Positions 27,031 through 40,420 of a DNA stretch of 64,000 bases are shown in pieces (position 1 is the first letter of the stretch; each line of letters begins with the position of its first letter). A program made the translations under genes and the position numbers. Under the pieces are notes generated by a model. It worked only from the letters and a program-made list of their open reading frames with translations, did no database searches and had not been told where the DNA came from. Source of the stretch: Plazaster borealis (taxonomy: Eukaryota > Echinodermata > Asteroidea > Forcipulatida > Labidiasteridae); the NCBI GenBank assembly GCA_021014325.1, contig CM037473.1:10619501-10683500 (forward strand), given 5' to 3'.

Positions 27031-27869
27031 AAGGGTTAGATCCAGTATTGTCTCATGGATGTGATGGATGGCCAATCTCACTCCGCTAATGGGGCAGCAA
27101 ATGATGCCTATATGCAAACAGCTCCCACGGGGCAAATTGCCAGGGTTTTCCTGGACCCAATTGTGGTAATTTTAACGTAAACTGATTGAGCCCAACCATT
27201 CATAAGATGCGGGGACTATGATACATAGGGTTGACATTAGGCTGGTGTCTCTGCCTAACGACAACATCCTCCGTTGTGTTTTCTCAAAAGCGCCCTCTGG
27301 TGGTTAAGAAAGGGGGGGTCTGACCATCATCATGTAATATCTTCCAAAGATATTTTTCAAACATGTCAGGAAAAGAGAAGGGAAAAAAATGTACGTAATT
27401 GCAATTTCAGGCAGTGTAATATCGTCTATTATGCCACATCATTTAAGTGTAACATGACTCTTAGAACTGAAATGTATCTAATGACCTCATGTAATTGGAT
27501 CCTAGATTCGTTTACCCTTGTCGATTGCTGTGTATGACATTGGATGACTTGTTATCAGTGTGAATGCAGTGAGCTGATGTAGTAGGAATTCAGATATAAT
27601 TGCTTGGAGTAGATGCAAGTCTCACCGGTATCGATTTACTAACACCACCATTTGCAAAAAATTAATTACGTTTTTCTTTTGATATCAAGTACATACATGT
27701 ATGTACATAATGACCGTATCGACTTGTTTTAATGAAATTTCACAACATGCTATTTATAACTCGCATTCGATTTTAAGACACCATGTAAACAGCAATTAGG
27801 AATGAAGCATAATGTCTTTTATTATAGGCTATGGCTGTATTTTTGTTTTTGGCTATGTCTAGACGACAT

Positions 27870-27960
27870 TGGTAATTGTCAAAGACCAGTATCCGCACCT
27901 TATTTGACCTAAAATACACAAAATAAACAAACCTGTCAGAGTCACAAGAAAGTAGTGAAA
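27870..27960. mobile_element. MITE fragment related to the AAGGCACTGTACA family
   Basis: The stretch attggtaattgtcaaagacc + agt followed by aaacctgt and cacaagaaa matches, in order but diverged, the left part of the copies at 24578 and 58797. No terminal repeats are intact. It lies about 150 bp upstream of the first recognised exon. Confidence 0.55.
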
Positions 27961-28110
27961 AACCCCTAAATATGTTTTCAAAACATCATTTCGCATTCAT
28001 CCTGTTATTGGTGCTAATTGTGCTGTTGGATGTGTAATCAAATAAACATATAAATGTTTAGTATTTATATTTTACCGTTTTTTGTTTTCTTTATTCGTTG
28101 TTGTTTATAG

Positions 28111-28159
28111 GTTGAGGATGTGACCCTCATGATGGACAGGCAAACCAACAGGCATCGAG
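28111..28159 (+). CDS. msi: Musashi-like RNA-binding protein, exon encoding middle of RRM2 (partial gene)
   Basis: This internal exon of 49 bp starts in phase 0 and encodes VEDVTLMMDRQTNRHR plus the first base of a Gly codon. The family counterpart in MSI1/MSI2 is the beta2-loop segment that ends in TNRHRG just before RNP1. The acceptor is a T-rich tract ending in ttgtttatag and the donor is CGAG|gtaagt, a full consensus. The split Gly codon joins exactly to the exon at 46907, restoring the RNP1 motif. Musashi proteins bind UAG-containing sites in mRNA 3'UTRs and control translation in progenitor cells; that role is family knowledge. The preceding exon (RRM1 and the start of RRM2, ending at the FGK-type position) was not found in the window. 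The boundary after Lys and before V-E/D-D is where I recall the vertebrate genes also having an intron. DAZAP1 or hnRNP A/B-type proteins are the nearest alternatives, but the downstream KKAQPKEVM favours Musashi. Confidence 0.9.
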
Positions 28160-29689
28160 GTAAGTTGTTTACCCCCTTATTCCATGCCAAACAAAACAGA
28201 AATGATACAAAATCCATTTACGTTGGCATGAATCCGCCCTAGGCGCAATCCAAGAAACTATGGGTCAGAGAAAAACCAATTTATTAGTGGGCATGAAAGG
28301 AGACACCAGTGTTCCTCTATATCAGGTTGTTGGTGGGATTCATGTGGGAGCTTAAACTACCCTTTGGAAAGATCGACTTAGTAAGTGGTTTTTTAGCTCA
28401 ACAGAGATGCTCTTCAGGCTGTTAATTAATCATTAAAAGTAGCTGCCATAAACACACAATTTTCTCAAACAAGAAAAAGAAAGAAGAAGAAGAAAAAAAA
28501 AAAAAAGGAAGACCAAAGCTTAGGGTGGAGAAAGCTGCTTCGGATTCTCAGTAGCTGTAATTTTTTTAATGGCTGGTTGCGACCGGTGGAAACACTTCCT
28601 AGGGGTTGGGTTTCATGGCATTTACTGCAGGAAAACCTTTGATTGTTTGACCGCTACGCGTTAGCAGCGACGTGCGTAAATGACCCAGCCGGTGGGAAGT
28701 TAGTGAGTATCACGATACGCTAATGGCCGCTGAACCGTTTGCCTAGAGAAACTAGAAATTAATTGAATGCGCTAACAGTGTTAGCACGGTGAAATACTAT
28801 ACTTGTCTGCTCATTAAAGTGGGCGGCTTAAGAGGATGTTACCTTTAAATAGACTGTTGCGTTTAATCTGTTGCTACACAAATGTTTCTTTTTCCATTGT
28901 GCTCTATTTTTGGTTTGTATGTCCCCTTTTTACGGGCAGTTAGAAATTGTTATACTGCCTTACTACTGCAGCGGAACATATGATAGGAAATGAATACAAG
29001 TAAACGGATTATGTGTCCTATACACGGCTTTCATCTAGAATTAAATATTTTTGCAGTTTCTGGGTAGTAAAAGCCCGTTGTAAGCCCGAAATTCTTAAAC
29101 TGCCGGCTCGGGTGTCGTACAGGAGTAAATTGCACACCACCTCTGTGTAGGATACATTTCAATTCACTCTTAGACGCTTTTTAGAGAAACACAAATCCCA
29201 GGTGTTGTAACTGCAGTGCCAGCATGAAATTCCGGGATATTTGATCGTTGTAATTATCCGGAAAGCGGCTTGCGTATTCAACAGGAAGGGAAATGTTATA
29301 TTTTCAAGGTTTCTGGGTTAATTAGCTTTTAGTTCATCGACGGGAGATGTAATGCTGCCCTGTAAACATTCTCGCTGATGATTTATTAACGACGTTAAAT
29401 ACCATATTGTTGCATGGATCACAATAGAATTTAATTAAACGAATTGAATAAGGCACCAGTCTGAGGGGATCATTAATAGGTTCGAGTGTCAACTGTCAAG
29501 GGTTGGAGAAGTTATAATCATTTAGCTGTTAACTCTCTTACCAAAACAATATTGTTGATATTTTAAGCTACCGTGATCGTCCATCCTTGAGTTTTACAAG
29601 ATCTAATCAAACTTAAAGGTGCTATCTTATTGTTTTCTCAAAATTTGGTGTACAAATTCTGACCTGTGACCTGCTCTAGAGCTAGCTGC

Positions 29690-30020
29690 ATAAATAATGA
29701 GCTTTGCCAACAATAACAGGCGTCCATATCAATAGTACTTGTGCTACGTTGTCCACCTTTTCTTTCAGAAGAAACTCAACATCCAGAGAAAATGGTTTTC
29801 CCCTTTCACCCAGGGGTATAAATGGGTACCTGTGAGGGTAGAGGTTGATATTGTGTTTGAAAAGCCTTCTGAATGCCAGGGCAGCCCAGGGCTGTATACT
29901 CCCCAGAGGGAGCTGAGAAAGATTACAATAATTGTATTGGCCCAATGACTAATATAAAGCTCATTGAAACGCTATTATTTAAATGCACTATATAAGAACT
30001 CGTTTTCGTTATTATTTTGT
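29690..30020 (+). mobile_element. SINE, family 3 (3' body and tail)
   Basis: The body reads cctttcacccaggggtataa, atgggtacctgtgagggtag + aggttgatat, and gggctgtatactccccagag + ggagctgagaaagatta. It ends with a tail of the form tgcactatataagaactcgt followed by TTATT-rich sequence. This order of motifs is one I recall as common in echinoderm-type SINEs. The tRNA-like head is not clear here. Confidence 0.7.
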
Positions 30021-33000
30021 ATTATTCATTATGCAATTCAAAAATGATGAAAAGTATTTGGTACGAACAAATTCAGTTTTGATAGTGTTCACATCATATT
30101 TATAAAATTTAGTAAGTGCCATGAAATAATTTTGATGTTGTAGTTCAGGATAGTCTGAAGTTACTCTTCTTGTTTTACAATTAATGAGAATGAAAGTGCA
30201 ACCTTTAGACTTGTTGTTAACGTGTAGATTGAAATTGATTATCTCGTAAATGATCAAAAAACAAAACAAACAAAAAATAAAAAACAACACATTCAACTTG
30301 ACAAGTCAGAATGTTTTTTATTTGGATTAAAAAAAAAAATTTAAAAAAGGACTTGTATCAAACATAGTTGCTACTTGAAATGGCCTGTTATTGATTTGGT
30401 AAATTGGTAAAATGAACGGCAATGTAAAGTCAGAGTTCTTGCTCTTTACTTTGATTAAGTTTGATAAATTTTTAAGATAAATATCCTGGAAGACGTTAAT
30501 GGCAGTATGCCGGCTGGATTGTCCCTTTTGATTTTATCCCGCTGGAGTTTATGAGCAGTTAATGCCTTCAGTTTTGCCATAAAACTTTGAATCACCCCCC
30601 ATCAAAAAATGGGTCTAGGGAAGTTAAATCTGCCGATTGAGGAATTAAACCAAGCACAAGCCAAGTACCGGCGGAAATGAAGCTCCTTGATAACCCGATG
30701 CCTGACCATAAAAACCATGCTATATACGACAAGCTCCTGGCATAAGAATGTGCTCCGTGTGTCGCATAAAAAAAAAAAACCACCGAGCAACGTTTGAGCA
30801 TCACACAAATGATTATTTGCAGGCAATTCCACTCCGGCTTGGCCGTGCATGTGCGCCTTTCAACCATGCCGCTACCGCCCCATCATGATTTGTTTTGTAG
30901 GGCAGTGATCGGCAATCAGTTTTTCGGAGCCAGTCATGTGCGAGAAATATAAGAGAGGAGAGAGGGCTCGGGGGCTTGCTAGAGCATTTGAAAGGTATTG
31001 ACCTTTACATCTAAAATGGCAATAGTCCAGTTTGTTCATGATGCTGGAGGGTCGATGCCTCTGTAATTTCCTGTCTCATTCGCTACCTATGGGAAATAAA
31101 CCTGTGTGTAGAGTGCATGGGACTCTCGGGCCACCGGCCAAAATTGCCTCACACACACACACATAACGTGGAGAGAAAAAAACACACAGGCACCACTCTG
31201 GATCTGATCATAATTTTGAGCCTTTGTATTGGTTTGCAATCGAGAATCGGAAATCCGAGCGTGTCATGGCTCTCATGCAGCGTCCGCCGTGAATTTGCAT
31301 TATTATTCCTTCCTCAGTTCGCGGCGCCGGCGCTGACAAACGTTTTGACTAAGAAACGCGGGTAGGCTGGGACACTAGACAAGCCCCGGCACATCAAAAA
31401 TAGAAGTCTTAACGTGTCCTGGGACATTGGCAGGGAAGAGACAGGCACGAAGGAAAAACATGAGAAATTGACTTTCATGGCAGATTAGGATTCTGCTCAA
31501 CTCGACTTGACTAGGCCAGCCCGACTCTCTGGCTGCCCGTGGAAGAGGTTTACAGTCAGTAGCATTGGCGCCAATGTGATTAAACGCAGTACTTGAGGGG
31601 CTTTGCATTCATTGACACCTGCTGGCCATAGCCAATCCAGTATAAATTTAATTGTCAACCCTCTCACTAAGAATCGCCGATAGAATTCCATTTTGTTAAA
31701 TGACACGAAACTGTCAGGAGAGGAGCTGGCGCGTCCGTGCCTAGTGAATACCGGGCTGGATCGGTCTCCGGCCGGGTCACGACCCACAGGCATCAGATCC
31801 CAGGTAGAATTGTCTCCGATAAAAAGCCCGCGCCACAGAGATGGCAATTCAAACATATTCATTTCAGCAACAAGCCACTATCTAGTCTGACAGGCTCGCC
31901 GGGCAATATAAGGTTACTCCAAAATGCATGCAAGCACAGGGCTAGAAACAACACCGAGATTATAGTGGAACATCACTGGCTGTCTATGGAGACAAAAAAT
32001 GGCAGACATGCCAGAACGCTTACACGTCTAATAGGTGCCGCAGTCCATGTAGGCGTTGATCCCCTTTCTACCCGCAACTGATAATGGATACATGTAAATT
32101 TTAACGCGTATGCCGATGAAGCGCCTCTCTTACAATTCTGATATCCCCCTCTGACTCTCAAGGGCCGAGAGCTTGTAGACATGTTGGCCCCAACGTCCGA
32201 ATTCACCTGTATACAAGATTGCCTATGACATACAGCTGGATCAGTTCACAACGACAGAAAATGTTTTCAGATCACTACTAAGTGGGCAAAATTGCACGTT
32301 TTTTCCCCACCCGTCTTTACTCTTGCCTTTTTCTCGTCTCAGAAGAGTTGAGTTCGTAATGCTTGTCTGGACATGCCACAAAGCCGGTGAGAAAGAATGC
32401 TCAAAAGTGCGGGGAATAGATGGGTTAACATCGACGTTTTACTTGAGTAGATCTGATTGGGGGATATTGTGCCGCCATGTGTTGGCTATTTTAAGAAATT
32501 CCTAGTAAAGCTGTGGCACATAACGCACTAGGATCAGACAGGGGCACCAGCCATAATACAATCCCAGCATTACGCTGCGCTCTGACCAGACAACGTGGCT
32601 CCTGGTCAAAACATTTGCAATTCCAAAGGAAAAAAAAAAACACTAAAGAATGGAGAGGGGGAAAGTACTACACCTGATAAATCTTTTTGGAACTGGCACA
32701 AGGGGTTGTGTTTTGTTTGCAACCACGCGAATAGAGAAAAAAGCTAAGTGGATGTTGGGAGTTGGAAAGGTTAATAAAATAAGCCCAAGGATGTTGAAAT
32801 CCCATCTAGCAATGCAGGAATATTACCCAATGTGTGTTTTAATGATAGTACAGGACTGAGACACTCCAGGCACCTACTCCACAGTGGCCACAATTTGTTT
32901 TGGAATTTTTTTCCTTCCTCTGGAGGAGGGTGGATGCATAGTGAAAAAATTTGCATCAAGTGGATGTTTTGGTCAGTGGTTGCCATTGTGGTTGTACTAC

Positions 33001-33699
33001 TGTTATGTGGTTCTGCCAGTGTGTGTGTTTTTGTTGGGTTTTTTTTTCCCATTTATATTTTCCTGTTGTTATTTTTTAATTGTTGATCGTGTATTTCATC
33101 TGTGAAAGAAAATGTATGTATTTTTATCAGAATTATCAAAAAACAATTACTTCAAAGAAATCCCTGAAGATTAGAAAATTTCACTATGATGAGTTGTTTA
33201 TTTATTTAAAAAATAAATAAAAAGTTAATCATAAATCTTGACTAACTGTGGGAAAAAACGCATACGAGCATCGGCAAAGCAAACAACTAATTGAGGGGTT
33301 CAGTCTTTTGGTTAAAAAAAATTGAGGGTTTATTTTTTCATTAATTTTAAGTACAAGACAAGGAGGCACGTTAGAACAACTCTGCAAATCGAATCGATGT
33401 GGAGCAAAACTACAAAGGGCTTAGTTTAAAATCAATTTTAGACACTTGCAGCCATATCAGTGACCCAATTGAGTGAATTATCTAGGACATAGAGGACTCT
33501 ATACCAGTAACGGCCTATCAACCATACCTAGACTTAGTCATACATGTTCATGTATTGTCATTTCAGCTGCCAGCTTCCCCTTGAAACCTCATCTGTGTAG
33601 AAATTAAGAATTGATTCTTTCATTTTCATCTTCTTCTTTTTTTGGGGGGGGGGGTGGTTCTTCCAGTTTGCCAAATTAATAATATTAAGAATTGTTTCT

Positions 33700-33870
33700 G
33701 CCAAGAAGAATTCATACTGAGAATTTAATTTGATTTTGGGTTGAACAAAGAAAAATTGACTAGAGAGGGGTTTCAACCTGCGACCTCCGGATTAACGAGC
33801 CGGCGCTCTACCAACTGAGCTATTTAGCCCTAATGTTGGCAGTCTACCTAATTTGTCAAAATCTTTGTGC
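33700..33870 (-). mobile_element. tRNA-derived SINE, family 1 (copy 1)
   Basis: Read on the - strand it contains a tRNA-like promoter region: gggctaaatagctcagttgg + tagagcg (A-box like) and ggaggtcgcaggttgaaacc (B-box like). It is preceded by attttgacaaattaggtaga + ctgccaacatta and followed by ctagtcaatttttctttgtt + caaccc. The same order occurs in the copies at 47264 and 61840. A cloverleaf is only partly formed (the anticodon stem is unbalanced), so it is a retroposon rather than a functional tRNA gene. Confidence 0.8.
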
Positions 33871-36800
33871 AGGGGGGGGGGGGTGGCAGTCAGAAGCCAG
33901 TTTCCTTTGTTGTTTATTTGATTTGATCTGAATTTCCTCCATATTTGATGAATGAAAATCAGATTGTGTTGAAGTGGCTTTTTGTTTTAGGGTCAGTGGA
34001 AAATTAAAACTAAAATCAGTTCTCAATTTTGTTAGCGACTCTTTTTTTATAGTTTTTTTTTCACAAAAGCAGTTTAGATTTCAAGATTGTACCTGGAAGA
34101 AGTTTTGTGAAGAAGTAGACACGGACATCTTCAAAAGGTCTCCTTTTGTAGAAGAATTGCGTGTGATGCGTCATTTAGGATCATCAATGCCCTATGAAAC
34201 CAAGATGACCGACCTCTTACCTCATATATCATGGTATTGCATATATCTCCTGTATTTGTGCCGTATCTGCTTCTATCGTAAAGATCTTCAAATCTAATAA
34301 GGAGCCCTAAGATCATCTCCAGAGGCCTTGAAATTGCCAGAGATAGTAACAAAAGAATGAGCAGAAAAGAAATGGGGGGGGGAAATCCATTTTTGGAGCG
34401 AATTCTCGCAGATGATGATGTTCCATGGAGGATCTGATTGATGGAAAGGAGAGTGTGGTGAGGAATCTCTGCACCTCAGGCAGATAGATGAATAATGGTG
34501 GTCTGCTATCTCATGCCCCGTTTGTTCTTTTCTTCATCTCTCACTCCGTCTCTCTCTGTCTCTTTCTCTATCTCCCCCTCATTTCATTCAACTCCTTTGG
34601 CTTTTTTCTGGCCTTGGATAGAAACAAGCTGGCATGCATCTTGATGTAGGGATTATCCTTTTAGGGGATGGGATGTAAAAATGTTTTTCCTTAGGCTGTA
34701 AGTGATCTCTGGTCTACGGGGACTGGATATATCTACTAGTTCCTAACCCCTGCAGGCACCTTGTTTCCCACCTGCGCTCTTGCATGCACCGCCTGTTCAG
34801 ATATGTGAAAGGAAATACACTCATCTTGTGAAACAATTGTACGTACATATCACCAAGAGGAACTTAAGTAAGAAATATCTATCTGAATGATTGAATCATT
34901 GACATGTGACTGCTAGTTCCAATGCACATACATGTTTGTTGCATAACGCATATGACTTGATATTCCTTCAAGATGAAGCAGATTGAATTAAATTGTAGTT
35001 AACATGGGACGCAATTATGTGTTGAATACACCAAACAGATTGCTTCAACATTTGTGGGAGGGGAGGGGGGGAGGGGATTGTTTTTATTCCAATCAGTAAG
35101 AACTCTATCCATCATGTTAGGGATATATCATTCCCTGGTCTCCCTGAGTCATCAACTACGCGCTGAGTTACCTTCCGCCACGATGAGTTTCTGGATCGTA
35201 GATGGGGGTTGACGACCGGTGTAAGCGCTGATGCAATAAGCACTCAACATACCTCCTTCTCCTGTCTTTAACTCTTGCTCTCTGTTCATCTGCTCACTTT
35301 TTTCTTTTGCCCACGTTTGCAAATTTCTCGCTTGGTTTCACCACGAGCAGACTTTAAAAGGTCATGACGATCTGGAAACACGGAGCTACATTTTCTGCAA
35401 TCTGATTGGAGTAGGGAATTGTAGGGTACCTGACCTGTCAAGGTTTCGTTTTGGGCATTGGCCGAGCGTTTTTGTTGTTCATAACGGAACACAGTGCATG
35501 AGAAGCGCTCAAATATTGATGCACTGTGTGTGTGCAGGACATCAAGGCATATTCTGACGTCTAACACATGCTAATCAAATAGTAGTTTCCATTGGATATG
35601 ATTTGCTGTCCTGTAAAATGGCAAATAGTTACAATTAAGCAATCATCATTTTTCATCTCAATTTCATACAAGTGGAAAATTCAGCTTCATAAAGCCGTTT
35701 TGTCCATAAAAATGTACTGCGCAGCACACAAGCTATGGTGATTCAAGTTGCATTACTGCTGACAAGTTGAAGGTTTTTGTCATGAACTGCATCGGCGCGA
35801 TAGGAAAGTTAACTTGTGTAAATAAAAACGGCAACTTGTTCCCCAACTACAAATAGCTTTTAACATTTTTGAATAAAAAGAGATTACATTTTCTTTATAA
35901 AAGTGCATGATCCATAGCATTTGCTTGTAGAGAACTCCTGACACTTCTGATTTTATACAAAACTTTGCATCTGTAAAATTAAATTTGCACGTAGTGTGGC
36001 TCTAAAAAAACCGGTAACTGCAAATGAGCGCTATGTTCGGTTATGTTGTAAATTGCCAGTTGAGGTGTCTTTTGAGGTTCCCATCTCAGCTCATAGCCTC
36101 CCTGCATTTGGATCTCAATTTTGTGAATTGATTTTTTTTTTGTCACTTTGTAAGAAGAGACAACAGGAAAAAAAGGAAGGTTGGGATAACACTGAATTGG
36201 TGCGGATTCTGAAATATTTCTCACCGCTTTCTCACCACAAATCTTACCCTTAACCATCCAGGGGTACACGTACCATGTCTATTTTTATTACTCAAAGCTA
36301 ATTTACGCTTCACTCCGTAAATGCAACAAAAAAAATGGAGAAGAAATCTCAGGAAATTACCTAGAAATCTGAACTATTTTTTCCCTGCGCAGAAGAAAAA
36401 CTGGAGCTGAAAAATCAATCTGTGGGACGGTGAAGAGGAATGCTGTGATGTGTGGGGTCGGATTTTGTCTGGGTTTTTTTCCCCTCCATCTTCTCTTCTT
36501 CTACTTGAGTGGTCAGGATCCTACAAGCACTCTGTATTGGAATTGCTTACAGCGCCTCAAAATGGCCCTATCAACAGGAAATTGAAACAAAATGGAGGCT
36601 GTTGTGGCTCTTTATGTTACGATCAATCACTTTGACAAGGATTTGTTCGATATATGGTGGTACAGATGGTGGGAAACGGTATTAGGTTGCCAACATCACA
36701 ACCAAGAAATCCCAACCCAAACGCCAAACCGAAAACAGCAGATTTTCTTCTCCTATGGATTTTTGTGGGCGTTTATTTGGGGTTTGTTTCTATGGATTTT

Positions 36801-37528
36801 TGCGTGCAGCTGTGGTGAATATCTGATACATTAATATCAAATTATGTTGTGGCTGTAAGTGATGTGTTTTTTAATCTCCGCTGTTTAGTTACAAATCTAC
36901 TTTAGCGTGGGGTTTTTTGGCACAACTAGTTCAGAATTGGAAGTTTCTCTGCCAATGGTAGCAAGGATGTGTTTTGATGCAACAACGATCTGTCATCTTA
37001 AAGAAAGATCTCCAAACCTTTTGGATCTTATGCTTGCAGGCATCCATCCTACACACAGGCATGAGAATCTTCCGGGGGTTTCTGTGGATTTCCGGATTTT
37101 TTCGCTTTAAAATATGTTGTCTCCGAGTTTAGTGTCAATTTGATATAAAATATCGGGGGTAGGGTGGGGGGGGGGTGTACCTGTATATTTTGCTAATCTC
37201 TCGTCTTGAATCCGAAATTGTAAGTTTACCTTTACCGCAATCATATATTGCGGATCGACACACTGTTCGTGAAAAAACAGCACGTTAACAATTGCTGCCC
37301 GGCTTCCATTCGCATCGCGTATGCAGCAAGATCAATGGATATGTGTAGACTTCTCTCATTCCTCGCTTCAATCACGGTGCGGATTAGTAATTGTTTGACC
37401 GTAATAAATGTTTACTGCTGCAGCAAAGTAACACACTGTGTCTATATTAAATACAAAGTGCAATATCATCAACCATTGAAGTGAATAATTTGATTATTTT
37501 CAATCTGGAAGCTCACTTAGTTTCAATC

Positions 37529-37714
37529 GGGGCCCAATTTTATAGAGCTGCTTAAACACAAGAAGTAGCTAAGCACAACAAAATTCATTAATAAGGTAAC
37601 CAGCCAAAATACCATTCCACATGTACCATCAGTGACTGGTATCCTCCTTATTTTTGCTTAGCAGAAAACTGTGAAGCAACATTTGCTGTTTAAGTAGCTC
37701 TTTGAAACTGGGCC
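37529..37714. mobile_element. GGGCCCAATTTCATA-type foldback
   Basis: Starts gggcccaattttatagagct and ends agtagctctttgaaactggg + cc. The middle is typical: aggtaaccagccaaaatacc, acatgtaccatcagtgactg, tatttttgcttagcagaaaa. It lies in the 18.7 kb intron. Confidence 0.87.
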
Positions 37715-39227
37715 TTGGAAGCTGCTGATTAAGTTAATGGTACCACTCCTCAATGGAATATTTCCATCTAAAACACTGTAAAGGTCTGTTGGGAAGGTCT
37801 GTTGGGGGTGGTGGGGGGGACTGGATTTGAAGACCCTCAAAGTCACGGTGTCTTATTTTGATTTCCACAATTGAAATAAGGCTTTTTTTTATATTAATGT
37901 GCACAGAATCCCTGACAAGACAATCATACACTGTTTTTCAACGTTGTCACTGAAAGAGGACCAACGAATGTGATGAAATTTTCCACAAGTTGGTTTTGTG
38001 TGTTTTGGAAAACTGGAAATTATCTTTCTCAAACAATGATGTACATTGTACATTCCTAAAAGTATTAATGACACGCATAACGTCTTCATTCTTTCAGTCC
38101 TATCTGGGTTGATCACACATTGATGATAACTCTCTTGTCTCATCCCCCCTCATGAAGAAACAATCATCTCTGACTGACACATCCTCGCTAAATCTCTCTC
38201 AAATCGTTTGCTCACAAGGTACTTCAGCTTTCTCCCACTCATGTGTCAAATAGAAAACTCTCAAAAACATTGACGCTAGAGCAGGCAGGGCTTGGGGAGC
38301 AACCCACCACCTAATCAAAACGGAGTTGAGCAAACACTCAAAAGCACATTTTTTTATTTTTTTATTTTTGTTTAAAAGCTGAAACCAATCTTCTCTGACT
38401 GGCATGATATTGTCGGACTCAGTGCATCGCTTGTCAGGAGGCCTCCCCCTGTCAGTCTGTGAGTTGGTCAGCGTAACCTAATGGAGCGGTCAGCATGCAC
38501 AAGGGCATGGAGTTGATACCTATAGGACAGTCAGTCTCATCACAAGAGACCAAACTGCACTAACTGACAAAGAGCGTTCATTGCACTGTGACCTCGAAAC
38601 AAAGTACACACAGGTGGAAAGCATCCCGAGTGCCGAATACAGAGATGCAGAAGGAAAAATCATTCAGGGAACAGCAGAATTTTTCTTATCAAAAGGAGTG
38701 CTGACAAGTAATGCATACTTATAAGATTACTTATTTATTGCATAATCCAAGCCGAGTGTCATCGGACGCGTTGATACCGATTTGGTTAACACGTCATCGA
38801 TGAAAAGAAAAGAATTCTGGCAGTGATGGTTTCACCTTTGGAGAGCAGTATGAATATTTTACCAGGATAGTACATTGACATACCATCCAGAGAGATTTCT
38901 TTGTCATAACAACTTGCAAAGAGATAGAAAAATAATCTCCCCACGCTGGAGAACACTCGGGAAATTAACCTTTTGTGGTTTGTCAAAATTGTTTGAAGTA
39001 ATATGAACATCAAATTAGGCACTTGAGGTGAAGTTTGCATGGTATGTTCTGTGATAGGTTCAAGTTTGTGTTGAATTTGTTGCCTGTTTATTGTGGATCT
39101 AAGATCTTGCCATGTAGGACAATACAAAATAATATTTATGTACATTTATAATGTCCTCTGTTTGTCATAAGTGACACTCCTGGCGCTGAATTATCAAATC
39201 AGGTGGAGATTCTTAAGAATGATTTGA

Positions 39228-39530
39228 TTAGGCAAAGCAACTATAATGCAACACCTTGAAAGGTATACAAGGTGAGGTGGTGCATATTGCTGCCAGAATA
39301 TGCCAGAAACACTCTTTCTGATAAGTGTCCTGGGTACTTTTACGTGTATTACACAACCCACTGGACCTACGCTTTACGTCCCATCTGAAGGATGAAGCAA
39401 TAATGGTTAATTGTCTTGCTTGAGGACACAAACAAGCATCAAGACCAGGACTCGAACCCACACTCTGCAGATCAGAGACACCAAAGCGAGAGTCCATTGC
39501 ACTTAACCGCTCGGCCACGATTCGCCAAAT
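39228..39530 (-). mobile_element. tRNA-Ser/Leu-derived SINE, family 2
   Basis: On the - strand it starts with ggcgaatcgtggccgagcgg + ttaagtgcaatggact (A-box region of a class II tRNA), then ggtgtctctgatctgcagag and B-box-like gtgtgggttcgagtcctggt. The body follows: tgtcctcaagcaagacaatt, gcttcatccttcagatggga + cgtaaag, gtgtaatacacgtaaaagta + cccag. The body extends to about 39228. This tRNA head plus a CACGTAAAAG-type body is typical of invertebrate SINEs. Confidence 0.85.
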
Positions 39531-40354
39531 AGGACAACGAGTGAACAACAAATGGTTTTATCGAATGGAGTAATAAAGTCAACTCATTTTAGGGCAATTG
39601 TTTTTTTCTTCAGAAAGGAAATCATTCGAAGTTGTTTGTTCAGACACTGTTCGATCATTGTATATAAAAAGTTATTTGGACATTGAAGTTTCCACAATAT
39701 TGGAAGTCTCCGCTTGCTGAATGAACCTTCCTGAACAATCTCGTCTGTAGTCGATAAAGTTCCAAAAACAATTAAGTCTGTCTGCCAGTATGTGCATTGA
39801 TCTATTTGTCCGTTTTCCGAGACTTATTTGTTCCCATCCTCACTAACTGATCCCCATGACCTCTGACCTTACAATGTAACCGATACTTTCAATACGTGAT
39901 TAATGTATGAGCTACCGGTGTACCACACACACGCATGAACGTCTAATTTTGAGCTTCAGTTGTCAAATTTCCCCCTTCTGGCCAGGAATTTATGTTGAGA
40001 ATGTCATATTTATACACATTTTTATTGGTGTATATCTGTTGAATTATTGACTACAACATTGAAAATTGACTTGATGCTAGGCATGTTGTTCAGAATCAGA
40101 CATTAATGGAAATTCCGAAGGTCATTGGAGGTCATTGTAGGGACAGGTTTGTTTCTGATTGGTCGAAGATTTCTTGATGTGTTTTCTGTATCAACGCCAC
40201 ATGTGGCTACAGCTGCCTCATTCGCCATTGCCGGAGTCAACTCATAAATGTGTAAATGCTGCGTTGCCTAAAATGCGCACTACACTGTACAACATATGGG
40301 GGCATTGACTCCAACAAATTCTGCAAACAAGATTATTGTGGTGATGATGTCTAA

Positions 40355-40420
40355 ATCGGGTCAGTATACGCCCATTGGGTGTGATAAAGCGCTATATAAG
40401 AACCAATTATTGTATGGCTG
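40355..40420 (+). mobile_element. SINE tail fragment
   Basis: The stretch ggtgtgataaagcgctatat + aagaaccaattatt is the same kind of 3' end as at 29995 (actatataagaactcg...). Only the tail is convincing. Confidence 0.4.

Larger units (their letters stand above)
25170..28110 (+). other. Intron upstream of first visible Musashi-like exon
   Basis: The sequence up to the acceptor at 28110 has no recognisable exon. It includes the poly(A) run, the degenerate duplication near 26900 and a MITE fragment at 27870. The upstream boundary of the intron is unknown. Confidence 0.75.

Noticed and set aside
1..28110. Upstream Musashi exons (RRM1, start of RRM2)
   Set aside because: I looked for an exon encoding a K-I-F-V-G-G-L start or an F-G-K end with a phase-0 donor and did not find one by eye. 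A translated search with a Musashi profile would settle it.
33765..33836. Functional tRNA gene on the - strand
   Set aside because: The A- and B-box-like sequences are present, but the anticodon stem and loop do not form with a U33-type loop. The same sequence with the same flanks recurs as a SINE at 47264.
39440..39530. Functional tRNA-Ser/Leu gene on the - strand
   Set aside because: The tRNA-like head runs directly into a SINE body, and the acceptor stem ends do not pair convincingly.
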